Made by a program: the position numbers and the translations under genes. This document shows positions 18,672-30,307 of a DNA stretch of 64,000 nt, piece by piece. The notes under the pieces were generated by a model. It had not been told where the DNA came from. It saw only the letters and a list, made by a program, of their open reading frames with translations, and did no database searches. This DNA comes from Flagellimonas pacifica (GTDB lineage Bacteria; Bacteroidota; Bacteroidia; Flavobacteriales; Flavobacteriaceae), in NCBI RefSeq assembly GCF_900215465.1, contig NZ_OBEH01000003.1, forward strand, positions 586,490 to 650,489, written 5' to 3'. Numbering within the stretch: position 1 is the stretch's first letter; each line of letters begins with the position of its first letter.

Positions 18672-19328
18672 ATGAAATTTTTTATTGATACAGCCAACCT
18701 GGACCAAATTTCAGAAGCTCAACAACTTGGGGTTTTGGATGGCGTTACAACCAATCCTTCGTTAATGGCCAAGGAAGGTATAACGGGTAAAGAGAATATC
18801 CTAAAGCACTATGTAGATATCTGTAACATTGTTGATGGTGATGTTTCTGCCGAAGTGGTATCAACGGAATTTGCTGCCATGGTAAAAGAAGGGGAGGAGC
18901 TGGCCAAATTGCATGAGCAGATTGTGGTAAAAGTTCCTATGATCCGAGATGGGGTCAAGGCATTGAAATATTTTTCAGATAACGGAATCAGAACCAATTG
19001 CACTTTGGTTTTTTCTGCAGGGCAAGCATTATTGGCAGCTAAAGCTGGCGCAACCTATGTTTCACCGTTTTTGGGTAGGTTGGACGATATTTCTACAGAT
19101 GGATTGAACCTCATTGCGGAAATCCGTCAGATCTATGACAACTATGCGTTTGACACCCAAATTTTGGCGGCTTCTATTCGCCATACGATGCACGTAATAG
19201 ACTGTGCCAAGATTGGAGCGGATGTTATGACAGGTCCATTGTCTTCTATTGAAGGTCTTTTAAGGCACCCACTTACTGATATTGGATTGGAAAAATTCTT
19301 GGCAGATTACCGCAAAGGGAATAACTAA
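18672..19328 (+). CDS. fsa: Fructose-6-phosphate aldolase / transaldolase type 3
   Basis: 218-residue class I aldolase of the small transaldolase/FSA group. It starts [13 protein letters not shown] and has the family segments [14 protein letters not shown] (Schiff-base Lys), [20 protein letters not shown] and SPFLGRLDD. It links the pentose phosphate pathway and glycolysis; sequence alone does not separate true FSA from transaldolase activity. Normal length. Followed by a terminator. Confidence 0.93.
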   Translation: MKFFIDTANLDQISEAQQLGVLDGVTTNPSLMAKEGITGKENILKHYVDICNIVDGDVSAEVVSTEFAAMVKEGEELAKLHEQIVVKVPMIRDGVKALKYFSDNGIRTNCTLVFSAGQALLAAKAGATYVSPFLGRLDDISTDGLNLIAEIRQIYDNYAFDTQILAASIRHTMHVIDCAKIGADVMTGPLSSIEGLLRHPLTDIGLEKFLADYRKGNN

Positions 19329-19350
19329 AAAACAATGCTTAATAGTAAAG

Positions 19351-19384
19351 AAGCTCTATAAACTTAGGTTTTTAGGGCTTTTTA
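19351..19384 (+). terminator. Terminator after the fsa gene
   Basis: Stem AAGCTCTA paired with TAGGGCTT (one G-T wobble), a loop of about 14 nt, then a short T-run. It also touches the end of the convergent gene. Confidence 0.55.
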
Positions 19385-20773
19385 ATATTTAAAGGAAGAA
19401 TATACGCTCGCAAATGCATCCACAATCTGGTTGTCATCTACAATCACGCATTTGTTTAAATTGTCAATGATCATTGCGGTTTGAATTTCTTCGAAATCAT
19501 CTGCATGATATTGATTGCCTTTATCCAGCTGATTTTCCTCTACCATTTTGGCCCAACGTTCAAAACCAGTTCTCACATTTATACCAACAAAAGTATATTC
19601 AGGATATTTTTCTTGTAGGGTGGCTATATGGCGTGTTATATTTTTAAAATGTCTTTTTTGGGAAGCAGACCAAAAATAAAAGACGGCCTTTTTTTGATTG
19701 CTCAATTCTTTTAAAGAAACCTTGGAATTGCTTACATCCGTAACAAACAAATCGGGAACATCATTTTTGGGCTGCAAATTCTGAATGCCTCTGTACAAGT
19801 GGGTAATCTCGTCTTTATGCTTTTCGTTGGATGATAAAGACCTGAATTTATCTATAAAAATCTGACATTCCATATTGGTGGCGCCTCGTTCTTTAAGCAG
19901 ATAATCCATAGCAATGTTTCTAAAAAGAATATCCCGTAACTCCGTTTCTTTAACCAGGCTATCCACAAGCTTAAGCTTATGCTTGTTAAAATGTAATAGT
20001 TCACTAACAGGTCCTTCATCAGTGCCACAGCTTTTCATACAAGACATATAGGACAAGTTGCCAAAGTGAATTTTCATAAAATCAAAATATGGCCTAAAGT
20101 ATGTTAAGTCCTTGTTGTTTAGGTCTATATTTCTTCTGTAGCTATAAAAGGAATCGGATAGGTCATGAATAACATCTTCACCAGTTTTCCACTTATGTTT
20201 AAAAGGATATTTTTCTCTATAGATATAATTATTATAATCAATAGATGCCTTTGCCAATTTTAAACCTCTTTCAGAGATTTGATAATCTGAGGCCAATTCT
20301 TCTAGCTGATGAACCTTTAAACGTCTTAATGAATCCAATTTCTTATTGAATATCTCTGGTTCAAGACCGTAGTAGGAGTAAACCAATGGTTCTTCTTGTT
20401 CATAGGCTAGGAACATCTCCAACATGAAATTATTCACTTCACTTCCCTTACCTGAAAAAACGAGTGACTCGTCAAATTCCACGGTATTCAAGCGGATAAG
20501 TATACTGTCGCCTTCATGAAGATATAAATATTGTAATTCAGGATTATGGTCAAAATGGTAGAGCCCTTCTTCAATACCTTGTAAATTAAACGCAAAGCGA
20601 TTGCCTTCATCCAGTTTAACGGAATCTATATAAGTATCGTTTCTGTAAAGAACAACATACTCACTTGTTGGGTTGACAATCTCCCCGCCAAAAAAAACTG
20701 AAGGACATTCCCCTGATTTTTCAGAGCACGCCAAAAAGGATAAAAAGGTGAGGCCGAGTAAAAGTCTTATCAT
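19382..20773 (-). CDS. Thioredoxin-like lipoprotein lacking the CxxC motif
   Basis: 463 residues from the ATG at 20773 (the longer frame begins with TTG). Lipoprotein signal LSFLACSEK. The layout follows Bacteroidota TlpA-type proteins: an N-terminal beta domain (about 30-115, DUF4369-like), a helical middle, and a C-terminal thioredoxin-like domain (about 335-463). Where such proteins have WCxxC this one reads FYFWSASQKRHF, so it has no redox dithiol and is unlikely to be a reductase. Single gene, convergent with fsa. Confidence 0.75.
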   Translation of the reverse strand: MIRLLLGLTFLSFLACSEKSGECPSVFFGGEIVNPTSEYVVLYRNDTYIDSVKLDEGNRFAFNLQGIEEGLYHFDHNPELQYLYLHEGDSILIRLNTVEFDESLVFSGKGSEVNNFMLEMFLAYEQEEPLVYSYYGLEPEIFNKKLDSLRRLKVHQLEELASDYQISERGLKLAKASIDYNNYIYREKYPFKHKWKTGEDVIHDLSDSFYSYRRNIDLNNKDLTYFRPYFDFMKIHFGNLSYMSCMKSCGTDEGPVSELLHFNKHKLKLVDSLVKETELRDILFRNIAMDYLLKERGATNMECQIFIDKFRSLSSNEKHKDEITHLYRGIQNLQPKNDVPDLFVTDVSNSKVSLKELSNQKKAVFYFWSASQKRHFKNITRHIATLQEKYPEYTFVGINVRTGFERWAKMVEENQLDKGNQYHADDFEEIQTAMIIDNLNKCVIVDDNQIVDAFASVYSSFKY

Positions 20774-20879
20774 AAAGAGAATCAACTTGTTTGACAAACA
20801 AAATTAAGAATACCAAAAAGCCTATCTTGTTAATAGCTAGTTAAATGTTGTAAAACATTGTATTTGTGTAGTTTAATAA

Positions 20880-22574
<1,695 letters not shown>

Positions 22575-22576
22575 GT

Positions 22577-23296
22577 CTAGGAATTAAAATACTTGCTGTT
22601 CCAAATAACGGGATTAAAGTTTTTACCTTGGGCAAAACCGTAAAAAATAATGACTGCTGCTATACTTTTGAACATAAAAAAGTATAAAATCCAAAATTCC
22701 GCAATTGAATTGTTTTTTGAGAACAATCCTTCTGGAATGAGTAGTGTGGTAAAATAACTGATTGACAAGGTAAAGAACAATAGGTTTACAATGTTCTTAA
22801 AAGGCCAGACCAATAATTTTCTAAAGGGGTGAAGGTCATTACCCCATTTATCTATTAAATAAAAATAACCATTGCCAATTGGCGCAAAAAGCAAAGGATC
22901 GTCTTTGTCCTCTAATTTAAAAAGTTTGGAAGGCGCCACGATTTTAAACCCTTTGATTTTAATGTTATGAGAAGTCTCCAGTTTTTTGATTTTTGAAACC
23001 GTTTTTTGCGGAATAGTTCCTTTAAAATAGTGACTGTCCAAAAAACGGAGTCTATAATCAATACAAATCTTTTTGATTTGATTTAAGTGGTAGATATCGC
23101 TGGTTTTTAAAAGATCTAACTTAAACCCGTTGAGGTCGGAAGAGTTTTTAGAATTTAGTTCAGCTTCAATGTCATTTTTTTGCTGGGAATAATTGGTCAA
23201 GATAGTATGTACTTCTGCTAAAATATGACTTTCCATTTCTTGCCTATCCTTAAGTTTTAGAAGTTTTTGTTCAATGTTGACATTTCTAAAAATCAT
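22577..23296 (-). CDS. Hypothetical membrane protein
   Basis: 239 residues. The N-terminal 150 are soluble, rich in Lys/Leu and with a coiled-coil start (NIEQKLLKLKDRQEMESHI). Two predicted membrane helices lie near 168-190 and 205-225 (NIVNLLFFTLSISYFTTLLI and a second aromatic-rich segment). No family recognised. It converges on the ABC-F gene with a 2-bp gap. Confidence 0.7.
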   Translation of the reverse strand: MIFRNVNIEQKLLKLKDRQEMESHILAEVHTILTNYSQQKNDIEAELNSKNSSDLNGFKLDLLKTSDIYHLNQIKKICIDYRLRFLDSHYFKGTIPQKTVSKIKKLETSHNIKIKGFKIVAPSKLFKLEDKDDPLLFAPIGNGYFYLIDKWGNDLHPFRKLLVWPFKNIVNLLFFTLSISYFTTLLIPEGLFSKNNSIAEFWILYFFMFKSIAAVIIFYGFAQGKNFNPVIWNSKYFNS

Positions 23297-23520
23297 AAGC
23301 TCAATTTAGGCAACTGATTCAAAGTTAATGAATTGCAATTTTGAGTGTCGACGCAATCAATAAATCGAAATGTTAATATTATGTTAAATAAATTTAGGTT
23401 ATAGAAAAAGAATGGAAATTCTCTTAAAAAGATGTATCTTATCGAAGATTTTGACACTTTGTCGTTTAAACACACTATTTAAGATTTACGAATTGAGTTA
23501 GTCCCAAAGATTAGAACACT

Positions 23521-24048
23521 ATGAAAGCCCCATTCAAGAAAGTCCTACTTTGCCTATGTTTAGTGTGTACATTTTTCGTTTCAGCCCAGAACTCAAATTC
23601 ATCTACATCACAAAACACCATTCAATCCAACCGATATACTACGCTTTTTGCCGCAGTAAAGGCTACTGAAATGCAAGATGTTTTGGATAATTCAGGGCCT
23701 TATACCGTATTTGCTCCTTCCAACGCTGCATTTGAAAGGTTTTCCAATGCCAAAATGGAAAAATTGATCAATGCCACGGACAAGAGTGATTTAAAATCTT
23801 TGGTTACTTACCATATAGTTCCAGGTCGTTTAACAGCTTCAAAAATATTACGTGCCATGTGTAAGGGTAGCGGAAAAGCTAGTTTTACTACCATTCAAGG
23901 AAAAAAATTAGTGGCCCATATGGAGGGTTATGATATTATCCTGACCGACCCTATAGGGAATACTGCAAGAATCACCACCGCAGATGTAAATCAGAAGAAT
24001 GGAATTATGCATGAAATTGATAGTGTGATTCTACCTACTAAAATGTAA
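23521..24048 (+). CDS. Secreted fasciclin-domain protein
   Basis: 175 residues: signal peptide (about 1-22, ending FFVSAQ) and one FAS1 domain with both conserved boxes (DNSGPYTVFAPSNAAFERF and ITTADVNQKNGIMHEIDSVI, plus VTYHIVPG). FAS1 domains mediate adhesion; role here unknown. It stops one base before the convergent pheT stop. Confidence 0.9.
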   Translation: MKAPFKKVLLCLCLVCTFFVSAQNSNSSTSQNTIQSNRYTTLFAAVKATEMQDVLDNSGPYTVFAPSNAAFERFSNAKMEKLINATDKSDLKSLVTYHIVPGRLTASKILRAMCKGSGKASFTTIQGKKLVAHMEGYDIILTDPIGNTARITTADVNQKNGIMHEIDSVILPTKM

Positions 24049-26469
24049 TTAGCGCAATTCTGCTCCCAATTCTTTTTGATATCTGGCCAACAATTTCGCC
24101 ATAATCTTATCGATTTGTTTATCTGTCAAGGTTTTCTTTTCATCCAACAATGTAAAACTTACTGCATAGGATTTTTTTCCTTCAGGTAGGTTCTTCCCTG
24201 TATAAACATCAAAAAGGTTTACCTTTTTAAGTAGATTTTTTTCCGTGCTCCAGGCAAGGTCATACACTTGCTGGAATGTAACCCCTTCATCCAATAACAA
24301 GGCAAAATCACGGTTAACCTCCGGGAATTTAGGAATTTCGGTAAATACTGTGTTTTGTGTGTTTATGTATTTTAAGATGACATCCCAATCAAAGTCAGCA
24401 TAAAAAACATCTTGTTTAACATCAAACTGTTTTAGTATTGTTTTATTGACTAGGCCATAGACACCCAATTGCTCACCATTTTTAGTACAACGCAACCCTT
24501 CAGAAAAGGTGATGTCTGTATAGGGTTCAACAGTAACATCTTTAAGACCAATGCGATCAAAAATGTTCTCAACACTACCCTTTAAAAAGAAGAAATCGGT
24601 TTTTTGTGAAGGCATTACCCAGCTGTTTGCTGTTCGATTCCCCGAAATAAACATGGACAAGTGTTGCTTTTCTTGGTTTCCCCCCCCTTTCTTATGATAA
24701 GTTTTACCATATTCAAAAAGCTTTAAATCTGTCTTCTGGCGGTTAATATTATAACTTATGGTCTGTAATCCTGAAAACAACATGGAGGTCCTCATCACCG
24801 ATAAATCAGAACTTAAAGGATTCAACATATTGACCATGTGGTCTTCGTCTTTTAAGATTTTTTGAGTTTCTTGGGCAACCAGACTGTTGGTCATGATTTC
24901 ATAATACCCTTGTGCTGCCAACATATTTCCAACAACATCTTGCACTCTGTGGTTCTCAAATCTGGACGATTCTGCTATTGAAGCGGTAAGTTTATCCTTG
25001 TAATCAATATTGTTATAACCAAAAACTCTTAAGATTTCTTCAATAACATCCACTTCACGCTCAACATCGACCCTGTAGTTTGGTATGGTCAATCCAAGTC
25101 CGGATTCGGTGACATTGTTCACCTTGATTTCTAAGGATGCCAAAATAGATTTTATGGAATCTCTTGGAATTTCCTGACCAATTAAAGAATTGATTTTGTC
25201 AAAAGTTAGGAATACCTGACGCTCCTCGGCTTTTTTAGGGTATAAATCAACAATTTCTGAGCTAATGTCACCTCCTGCAATTTCCCGTATCAACAAAGCT
25301 GCTCTTTTTAAAGCATATTCGGTCATGTTAATATCTACACCCCTTTCAAATCTAAAAGATGCATCGGTGTTTAGACCATGCCGTTTTGCGGTCTTTCGGA
25401 CAGAAACAGCATCAAAATATGCACTTTCTAAAAATATGGATGTAGTATGTTCTGAGACTCCCGAGTAAATTCCTCCAAAAACCCCAGCAATACACATTGG
25501 TTTTTCAGTGTCACAAATCATAAGATCATCTTCGTGAAGCTCGCGATCAACATCATCCAGTGTTTTGAACTTTGTACCAGTTGGTAATGTTTTTACCTCA
25601 ATTTTTCCACCTTTTATTTTGGCCGCGTCAAAAGCATGTAGCGGTTGACCTAACTCGTGTAGCACATAATTTGTGATATCCACTATGTTGTTGATTGGGG
25701 AAAGACCTATGGCCTTCAATCTATTTTTGAGCCAATCAGGCGACTCTTGAACAATCAGATTGCTAATGGTTACACCGCAGTATCTTGGTGCTAATTGGCT
25801 ATCTTCAACCTCAACATCAATCTTCGAGGAGCGATTGTCAATGGAAAAATTACTGGTTGAGGGAGTTACCAATTCTTTTTGAATTTCTTTTTGTTCCAAA
25901 CCAGCTTTTAAATCACGCGCAACACCAAAATGGCTCATGGCATCCGCACGGTTGGGGGTGAGTCCAATTTCAAAGACCTCATCATTTTCTATTTCAAAGA
26001 CTTTTGAGCATGGGGTGCCAGGTTCCAAAGTTTCACTTAGTACCATAATGCCATCATGACCTTTTCCTAGGCCAAGTTCATCTTCAGCACAGATCATACC
26101 TTGACTTACCTCTCCTCTAATTTTACCTTTTTTTATTTGCCAAGCCTCTCCATCCTTTGCATACAATGTTGTACCTATGGTTGCTACGGGAACTTTCTGC
26201 CCTGCTTCAACATTAGGAGCTCCACAAACAATTTGTAAAGGAATTTCCTCCCCAACATCAACAGTAGTTAGTTTGAGTCTATCCGCATTTGGGTGTTTGT
26301 CACAGGTAAGCACGTGTCCTACAACTACACCTTGCAATCCTCCTTTAACCGATTCAAAGCTTGAGATACCCTCAACCTCAAGACCTAAGTCTGTGAGCAG
26401 TTCTCCAGTTTTTTGCGCATTCCAGTCAATTTGCAAAAATTGCTTTAACCAGTTGTAAGAAATCTTCAT
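24049..26469 (-). CDS. pheT: Phenylalanine-tRNA ligase beta subunit
   Basis: Large subunit of the alpha2beta2 phenylalanyl-tRNA synthetase; binds tRNA and edits Tyr-tRNA. 806 residues, full length. Order: N-terminal tRNA-binding/OB domain (CDKHPNADRLKLTTVDVG), B3/B4 editing region, B5 domain (VFLTFDKINSLIG), the catalytic-like core and the C-terminal ferredoxin-fold anticodon-binding domain (IPKFPEVNRDFALLLDEG). The alpha-subunit gene pheS is not in the window, as is common in this phylum. Confidence 0.97.
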   Translation of the reverse strand: MKISYNWLKQFLQIDWNAQKTGELLTDLGLEVEGISSFESVKGGLQGVVVGHVLTCDKHPNADRLKLTTVDVGEEIPLQIVCGAPNVEAGQKVPVATIGTTLYAKDGEAWQIKKGKIRGEVSQGMICAEDELGLGKGHDGIMVLSETLEPGTPCSKVFEIENDEVFEIGLTPNRADAMSHFGVARDLKAGLEQKEIQKELVTPSTSNFSIDNRSSKIDVEVEDSQLAPRYCGVTISNLIVQESPDWLKNRLKAIGLSPINNIVDITNYVLHELGQPLHAFDAAKIKGGKIEVKTLPTGTKFKTLDDVDRELHEDDLMICDTEKPMCIAGVFGGIYSGVSEHTTSIFLESAYFDAVSVRKTAKRHGLNTDASFRFERGVDINMTEYALKRAALLIREIAGGDISSEIVDLYPKKAEERQVFLTFDKINSLIGQEIPRDSIKSILASLEIKVNNVTESGLGLTIPNYRVDVEREVDVIEEILRVFGYNNIDYKDKLTASIAESSRFENHRVQDVVGNMLAAQGYYEIMTNSLVAQETQKILKDEDHMVNMLNPLSSDLSVMRTSMLFSGLQTISYNINRQKTDLKLFEYGKTYHKKGGGNQEKQHLSMFISGNRTANSWVMPSQKTDFFFLKGSVENIFDRIGLKDVTVEPYTDITFSEGLRCTKNGEQLGVYGLVNKTILKQFDVKQDVFYADFDWDVILKYINTQNTVFTEIPKFPEVNRDFALLLDEGVTFQQVYDLAWSTEKNLLKKVNLFDVYTGKNLPEGKKSYAVSFTLLDEKKTLTDKQIDKIMAKLLARYQKELGAELR

Positions 26470-26488
26470 ACCCCAATTTTAAAGTGGA

Positions 26489-26519
26489 CAAATATAAAAC
26501 AATAGGGCAACAGATTCAA
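26489..26519 (-). promoter_or_regulatory. pheT promoter
   Basis: On the minus strand TATATTTG (26496-26489) is a full match to TAnnTTTG, with TTG (26519-26517) 20 bp upstream. The ATG of pheT follows about 20 bp after the -7 element, giving a very short leader. Confidence 0.65.
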
Positions 26520-26598
26520 CGTAAATAATCAGCTATGTAAACGACTTATGGTTAGTTTTGGCTTGTATTTTCTATTTTTAGGATAAATCTTTCAATTT

Positions 26599-27837
26599 AT
26601 GAGAAGAATTTTGTGTTTGTATTTGACCGTTTTGATATTGTTTTCTTCTTGCAATGAAAAAAAGGAAGAACTGATTGTTGGTGATTGGTGGGCAAAGATG
26701 GACGTTTCTTCAAGTGAGATACTCCCTTTTAATTTTAAATTATCTAAAGCTGCTGACATCGGGTACATCATGGAAATGTATAATTCGGATGAGGTAATAA
26801 TCGTGGATGAAATTGAGATTAACAATGATTCCATCCGAATAAAAATGCCAATTTTTGAAGGCTATATAACAGGTACATTTACCGAAAATGAAATCAAAGG
26901 AGACTTTGTCAAAGAAAGTCTTGACCGCATTGTGCCTTTTTACGCTGTTTATGGTAAAAGAGATAGGTTTGAAACAAAAGCTCCTTCAAAAACCAATATT
27001 TCTGGGGTTTGGGAAACTTATTTTGATGTGGACACAGAAGATGAATACCCGGCAAAAGGAATATTTGTGCAGAATGGGGATATTGTTAAAGGCACGTTTA
27101 GGACAAAAACAGGTGACTATAGGTATTTGGATGGTGTGGTTGACGCGGATACACTTAAACTTTCAACTTTTGATGGCACCCATGTTTTTATGTTCAAGGC
27201 CCAAGTAACTGACAGTACATTTCAAGGATACTTCTATTCTGGAAATCACTCTATTGAAAAATTTACTGCCAAACGCAATGATGCCTTTGAACTCCCTGAT
27301 GCCAATACATTGACATATTTAAATGAAGGATATGACCACTTCGATTTTTCCTTTCCTGACATAACTGGAAATACTATGAGTTTGTCTGATGCGCGTTTTA
27401 AGGACAAAGTAGTTTTGGTGCAGATCATGGGGACTTGGTGTCCCAATTGTTTGGATGAGACCAAGTTTTATGTGGACTTCTTAAAGAAAAACCCTGATTT
27501 GGATATTGAATTTGTGGCTTTGGCTTTTGAATATGCCAAAACACAGGAAAAGGCTTTGGAAGGTATTGCAAGGTTAAAGAAAAGAGTGGGGGTGGAATAC
27601 CCTGTTTTATTAGCTCAGTATGGAACCTCCAACAAACAAAAAGCAAATGAAAAGCTTCCTATGCTAAACCATGTATTGTCTTACCCCACCACAATTTATA
27701 TTGATAAAAAGGGAGAAGTACAAAAGATTCATACTGGGTTTAATGGTCCTGCCACTGGCAAAAAATACGAAGAGTTTGTAAAAGAGTTCAATGAAACTAT
27801 AGACCAGCTTAGTAAGGAAGAAACTGAGGCTAAATAA
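26599..27837 (+). CDS. TlpA-like thioredoxin lipoprotein
   Basis: 412-residue predicted lipoprotein (signal ending LFSSCNEK). Two beta-rich N-terminal modules (about 25-230) precede a thioredoxin-like domain (about 245-400) with the redox motif TWCPNC, a cis-Pro segment LSYPTTIYIDKKG, and TlpA/ResA-type topology. Likely a periplasmic thiol-disulphide reductase of the AhpC/TSA-TlpA group; partner unknown. It ends 8 bp inside the convergent leuB. Confidence 0.9.
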   Translation: MRRILCLYLTVLILFSSCNEKKEELIVGDWWAKMDVSSSEILPFNFKLSKAADIGYIMEMYNSDEVIIVDEIEINNDSIRIKMPIFEGYITGTFTENEIKGDFVKESLDRIVPFYAVYGKRDRFETKAPSKTNISGVWETYFDVDTEDEYPAKGIFVQNGDIVKGTFRTKTGDYRYLDGVVDADTLKLSTFDGTHVFMFKAQVTDSTFQGYFYSGNHSIEKFTAKRNDAFELPDANTLTYLNEGYDHFDFSFPDITGNTMSLSDARFKDKVVLVQIMGTWCPNCLDETKFYVDFLKKNPDLDIEFVALAFEYAKTQEKALEGIARLKKRVGVEYPVLLAQYGTSNKQKANEKLPMLNHVLSYPTTIYIDKKGEVQKIHTGFNGPATGKKYEEFVKEFNETIDQLSKEETEAK

Positions 27838-28948
27838 TGGTAGATTTTCCTAAATCTATGTTTTCATCATTAATATTGAAATCATCATCGCTGTCTACAA
27901 TATTATCTGCGATAAAATCTCCAACTTGATTGGTTCCGTATTGGCTTTTGGCATCCAAATCTGGAGTCATAATACCTTTTTCAAGAGATTTATCTACCGC
28001 TTCACGCACTGCCATGGCTTCTTCAAACAAACCAAAATGTTCCAAAAGCATTGCCGCTGATAGAATAGAAGCAATTGGGTTTGCAATATCTTTTCCTTTG
28101 GCTTGGGAATAGGAGCCGTGAATGGGTTCAAACATGGCATTGTCATCACCAACAGATGCTGAAGCCAATAGCCCAATTGAACCTCCAATAACACTCCCTT
28201 CATCAGAAATGATATCACCAAACATGTTTTCTGTGAGAATCACATCAAATTGACTTGGGTTGAGAATAATTTGCATAGCAGCATTATCCACAAATAGGTA
28301 TTCCAAGTTTACCTCCGGATAGCTTTCTCCAATTTTGGTAACCACTTTTCTCCAAAGCCTGGATGATTCCAAAACATTGGCCTTGTCAACCAGAGTAAGT
28401 TTGTTTCTTCTGTTTTTGGCTGCTTTAAAAGCTAAATGCGCTATTCGCGAAATCTCTTTTTCTGAGTATTCGCAAAGGTCAGATGCTACCGTTCCCTTTT
28501 CATTTAGTTTTTTCTCACCAAAGTATATCCCTCCGGTCAATTCACGATAAATAGTGAAATCTGTTCCTGAAATTATTTCCTTTTTTAAGGGGGAATTTTC
28601 TATAAGGGTTGGAAAGACTTTAACGGGTCTTATATTAGTGAACAAACCAAGTTCCTTGCGCAATTTCAACAAACCTTGCTCTGGTCTAACCTTGGCATTA
28701 GGATCAATATCATATTTAGGGTCACCTATAGCTCCAAACAATACGGCATCAGCGTCTTTACATAGCTGAAGTGTTTTATCCGGTAATGGACTTCCTTTTT
28801 TATCTATTGCAATAGCTCCCACTAGTGCCTCTCTGTAAATAAAATTGTGGTTAAAGGTTTCTTCAACCGCTTGAAGACATTTTACTGCCTGAGCCAACAC
28901 TTCTGGTCCAACACCATCTCCTGGAAGTAAAGCTATATTGAGGTTCAT
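27830..28948 (-). CDS. leuB: 3-isopropylmalate dehydrogenase
   Basis: Third step of leucine synthesis: NAD-dependent oxidative decarboxylation of 3-isopropylmalate. 372 residues. Seen: LLPGDGVGPEV at the N-terminus, the substrate Arg segment RELTGGIYFGEKK, VDKANVLESSRLWRKV, the metal-binding Asp segment ENMFGDIISDEGSVIGGSIG, and GSAP-like EPIHGSYSQAKGKDIANP. The C-terminal 20 residues are acidic and specific to this lineage. It follows leuA by 40 bp in an operon. Confidence 0.96.
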   Translation of the reverse strand: MNLNIALLPGDGVGPEVLAQAVKCLQAVEETFNHNFIYREALVGAIAIDKKGSPLPDKTLQLCKDADAVLFGAIGDPKYDIDPNAKVRPEQGLLKLRKELGLFTNIRPVKVFPTLIENSPLKKEIISGTDFTIYRELTGGIYFGEKKLNEKGTVASDLCEYSEKEISRIAHLAFKAAKNRRNKLTLVDKANVLESSRLWRKVVTKIGESYPEVNLEYLFVDNAAMQIILNPSQFDVILTENMFGDIISDEGSVIGGSIGLLASASVGDDNAMFEPIHGSYSQAKGKDIANPIASILSAAMLLEHFGLFEEAMAVREAVDKSLEKGIMTPDLDAKSQYGTNQVGDFIADNIVDSDDDFNINDENIDLGKSTII

Positions 28949-28988
28949 GCAATGGACATATTAAAGTTTATAGGGGAACCAGCACTAA

Positions 28989-30161
28989 TTATGCTAAACT
29001 TTCAATAGAAACATTACTGGTCTCTATGATTTGATGGATATCATCATCCATAATCTCCTTTTTACGATCAGCAAACTTTAAAAAGTTTTCATAGACCACA
29101 TCTAGCTGAAGCTTGGTGAGTTCGTACCCCACATTTTTCGCACGATATGCCAAAGCTGCACGACCACTTCTAGCTGTTAATACAATAGAAGATTCACTGA
29201 CGCCAACGTCTTTGGGATCAATAATTTCATAAGTTTCACGCTGTTTGATAACCCCATCTTGATGAATTCCAGAACTATGGGCAAAAGCGTTAGAGCCCAC
29301 AATAGCCTTGTTGGGCTGCACGGGCATTCCCATTTTTTGGGAAACCATTTGACTGGTATCTAACAAAAGCCTACTGTTAATATCTGTGTCTAAGTTTAAA
29401 TATGGATGTTGTCTCAAAATCATTACAACTTCCTCTAAAGAAGTATTTCCGGCACGCTCACCAATACCATTGATAGTGCATTCAATTTGTCTGGCTCCAT
29501 TTACCACACCTGCAATTGAATTGGCAGTGGCTAATCCCAAATCATTATGACAATGACAGGAAAGAATGGCTTTATCTATACCAGTTACATTTTCTTTCAG
29601 ATACTTCATTTTTGCACCATATTCTTCTGGCAAACAGTATCCAGTAGTATCTGGAATATTCAGAACGGTAGCGCCAGCTTTAATGACCGCTTCACAGACT
29701 TGGGCCAAAAAATCATTATCAGTTCGTCCGGCATCTTCTGCATAAAATTCCACATCCTCTACAAATGTTTTGGCGTATGCAACAGCATCAACTGCACGCT
29801 CAATAATTTTTTCGCGAGTGGTGTTGAACTTGTGTTTTATATGGGAATCTGAAGTTCCAATTCCGGTATGTATTCTTGGTGTTTTGGCAATTTTTATAGC
29901 TTCGGCCGCAACTTCTATATCTTTTTTAACTGCTCTTGTAAGACCGCACACAGTGGCATTTTTTACCAATTTGGCAATTTCATGGACGGAGTTGAAGTCC
30001 CCAGGGCTAGAGATGGGAAAGCCGGCTTCGATAACATCAACCCCAAGATCATCCAATCGTTCGGCAATGACCAATTTTTGCTTTGTGTCCAACTTACAAC
30101 CAGGAACCTGCTCTCCGTCCCTAAGTGTCGTGTCAAAAATTTGTACCTTATCTTTACCCAT
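28989..30161 (-). CDS. leuA: 2-isopropylmalate synthase, short form without regulatory domain
   Basis: First committed step of leucine synthesis: acetyl-CoA plus 2-oxoisovalerate to 2-isopropylmalate. 390 residues, with the HMGL-like TIM barrel ([39 protein letters not shown]) and a short accessory segment (IHQDGVIK). The C-terminal leucine-binding dimer domain of about 120-130 residues in classic LeuA is absent, so feedback control must differ. Adjacent leuB supports the leucine assignment over citramalate or homocitrate synthase. leuC and leuD are not in the window. Confidence 0.88.
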   Translation of the reverse strand: MGKDKVQIFDTTLRDGEQVPGCKLDTKQKLVIAERLDDLGVDVIEAGFPISSPGDFNSVHEIAKLVKNATVCGLTRAVKKDIEVAAEAIKIAKTPRIHTGIGTSDSHIKHKFNTTREKIIERAVDAVAYAKTFVEDVEFYAEDAGRTDNDFLAQVCEAVIKAGATVLNIPDTTGYCLPEEYGAKMKYLKENVTGIDKAILSCHCHNDLGLATANSIAGVVNGARQIECTINGIGERAGNTSLEEVVMILRQHPYLNLDTDINSRLLLDTSQMVSQKMGMPVQPNKAIVGSNAFAHSSGIHQDGVIKQRETYEIIDPKDVGVSESSIVLTARSGRAALAYRAKNVGYELTKLQLDVVYENFLKFADRKKEIMDDDIHQIIETSNVSIESLA

Positions 30162-30307
30162 TATTATAGTCAGTTTTGTCTAAGCTATACGAAGATAGAG
30201 TAGGAGTTGACATGAATAAGAATATGATAAAAATCATTACAACGTTAAATAGTATTTCGTATTGGGTAATATTCTGAAATACAAATAGTTAATTTATATT
30301 TTTTACG

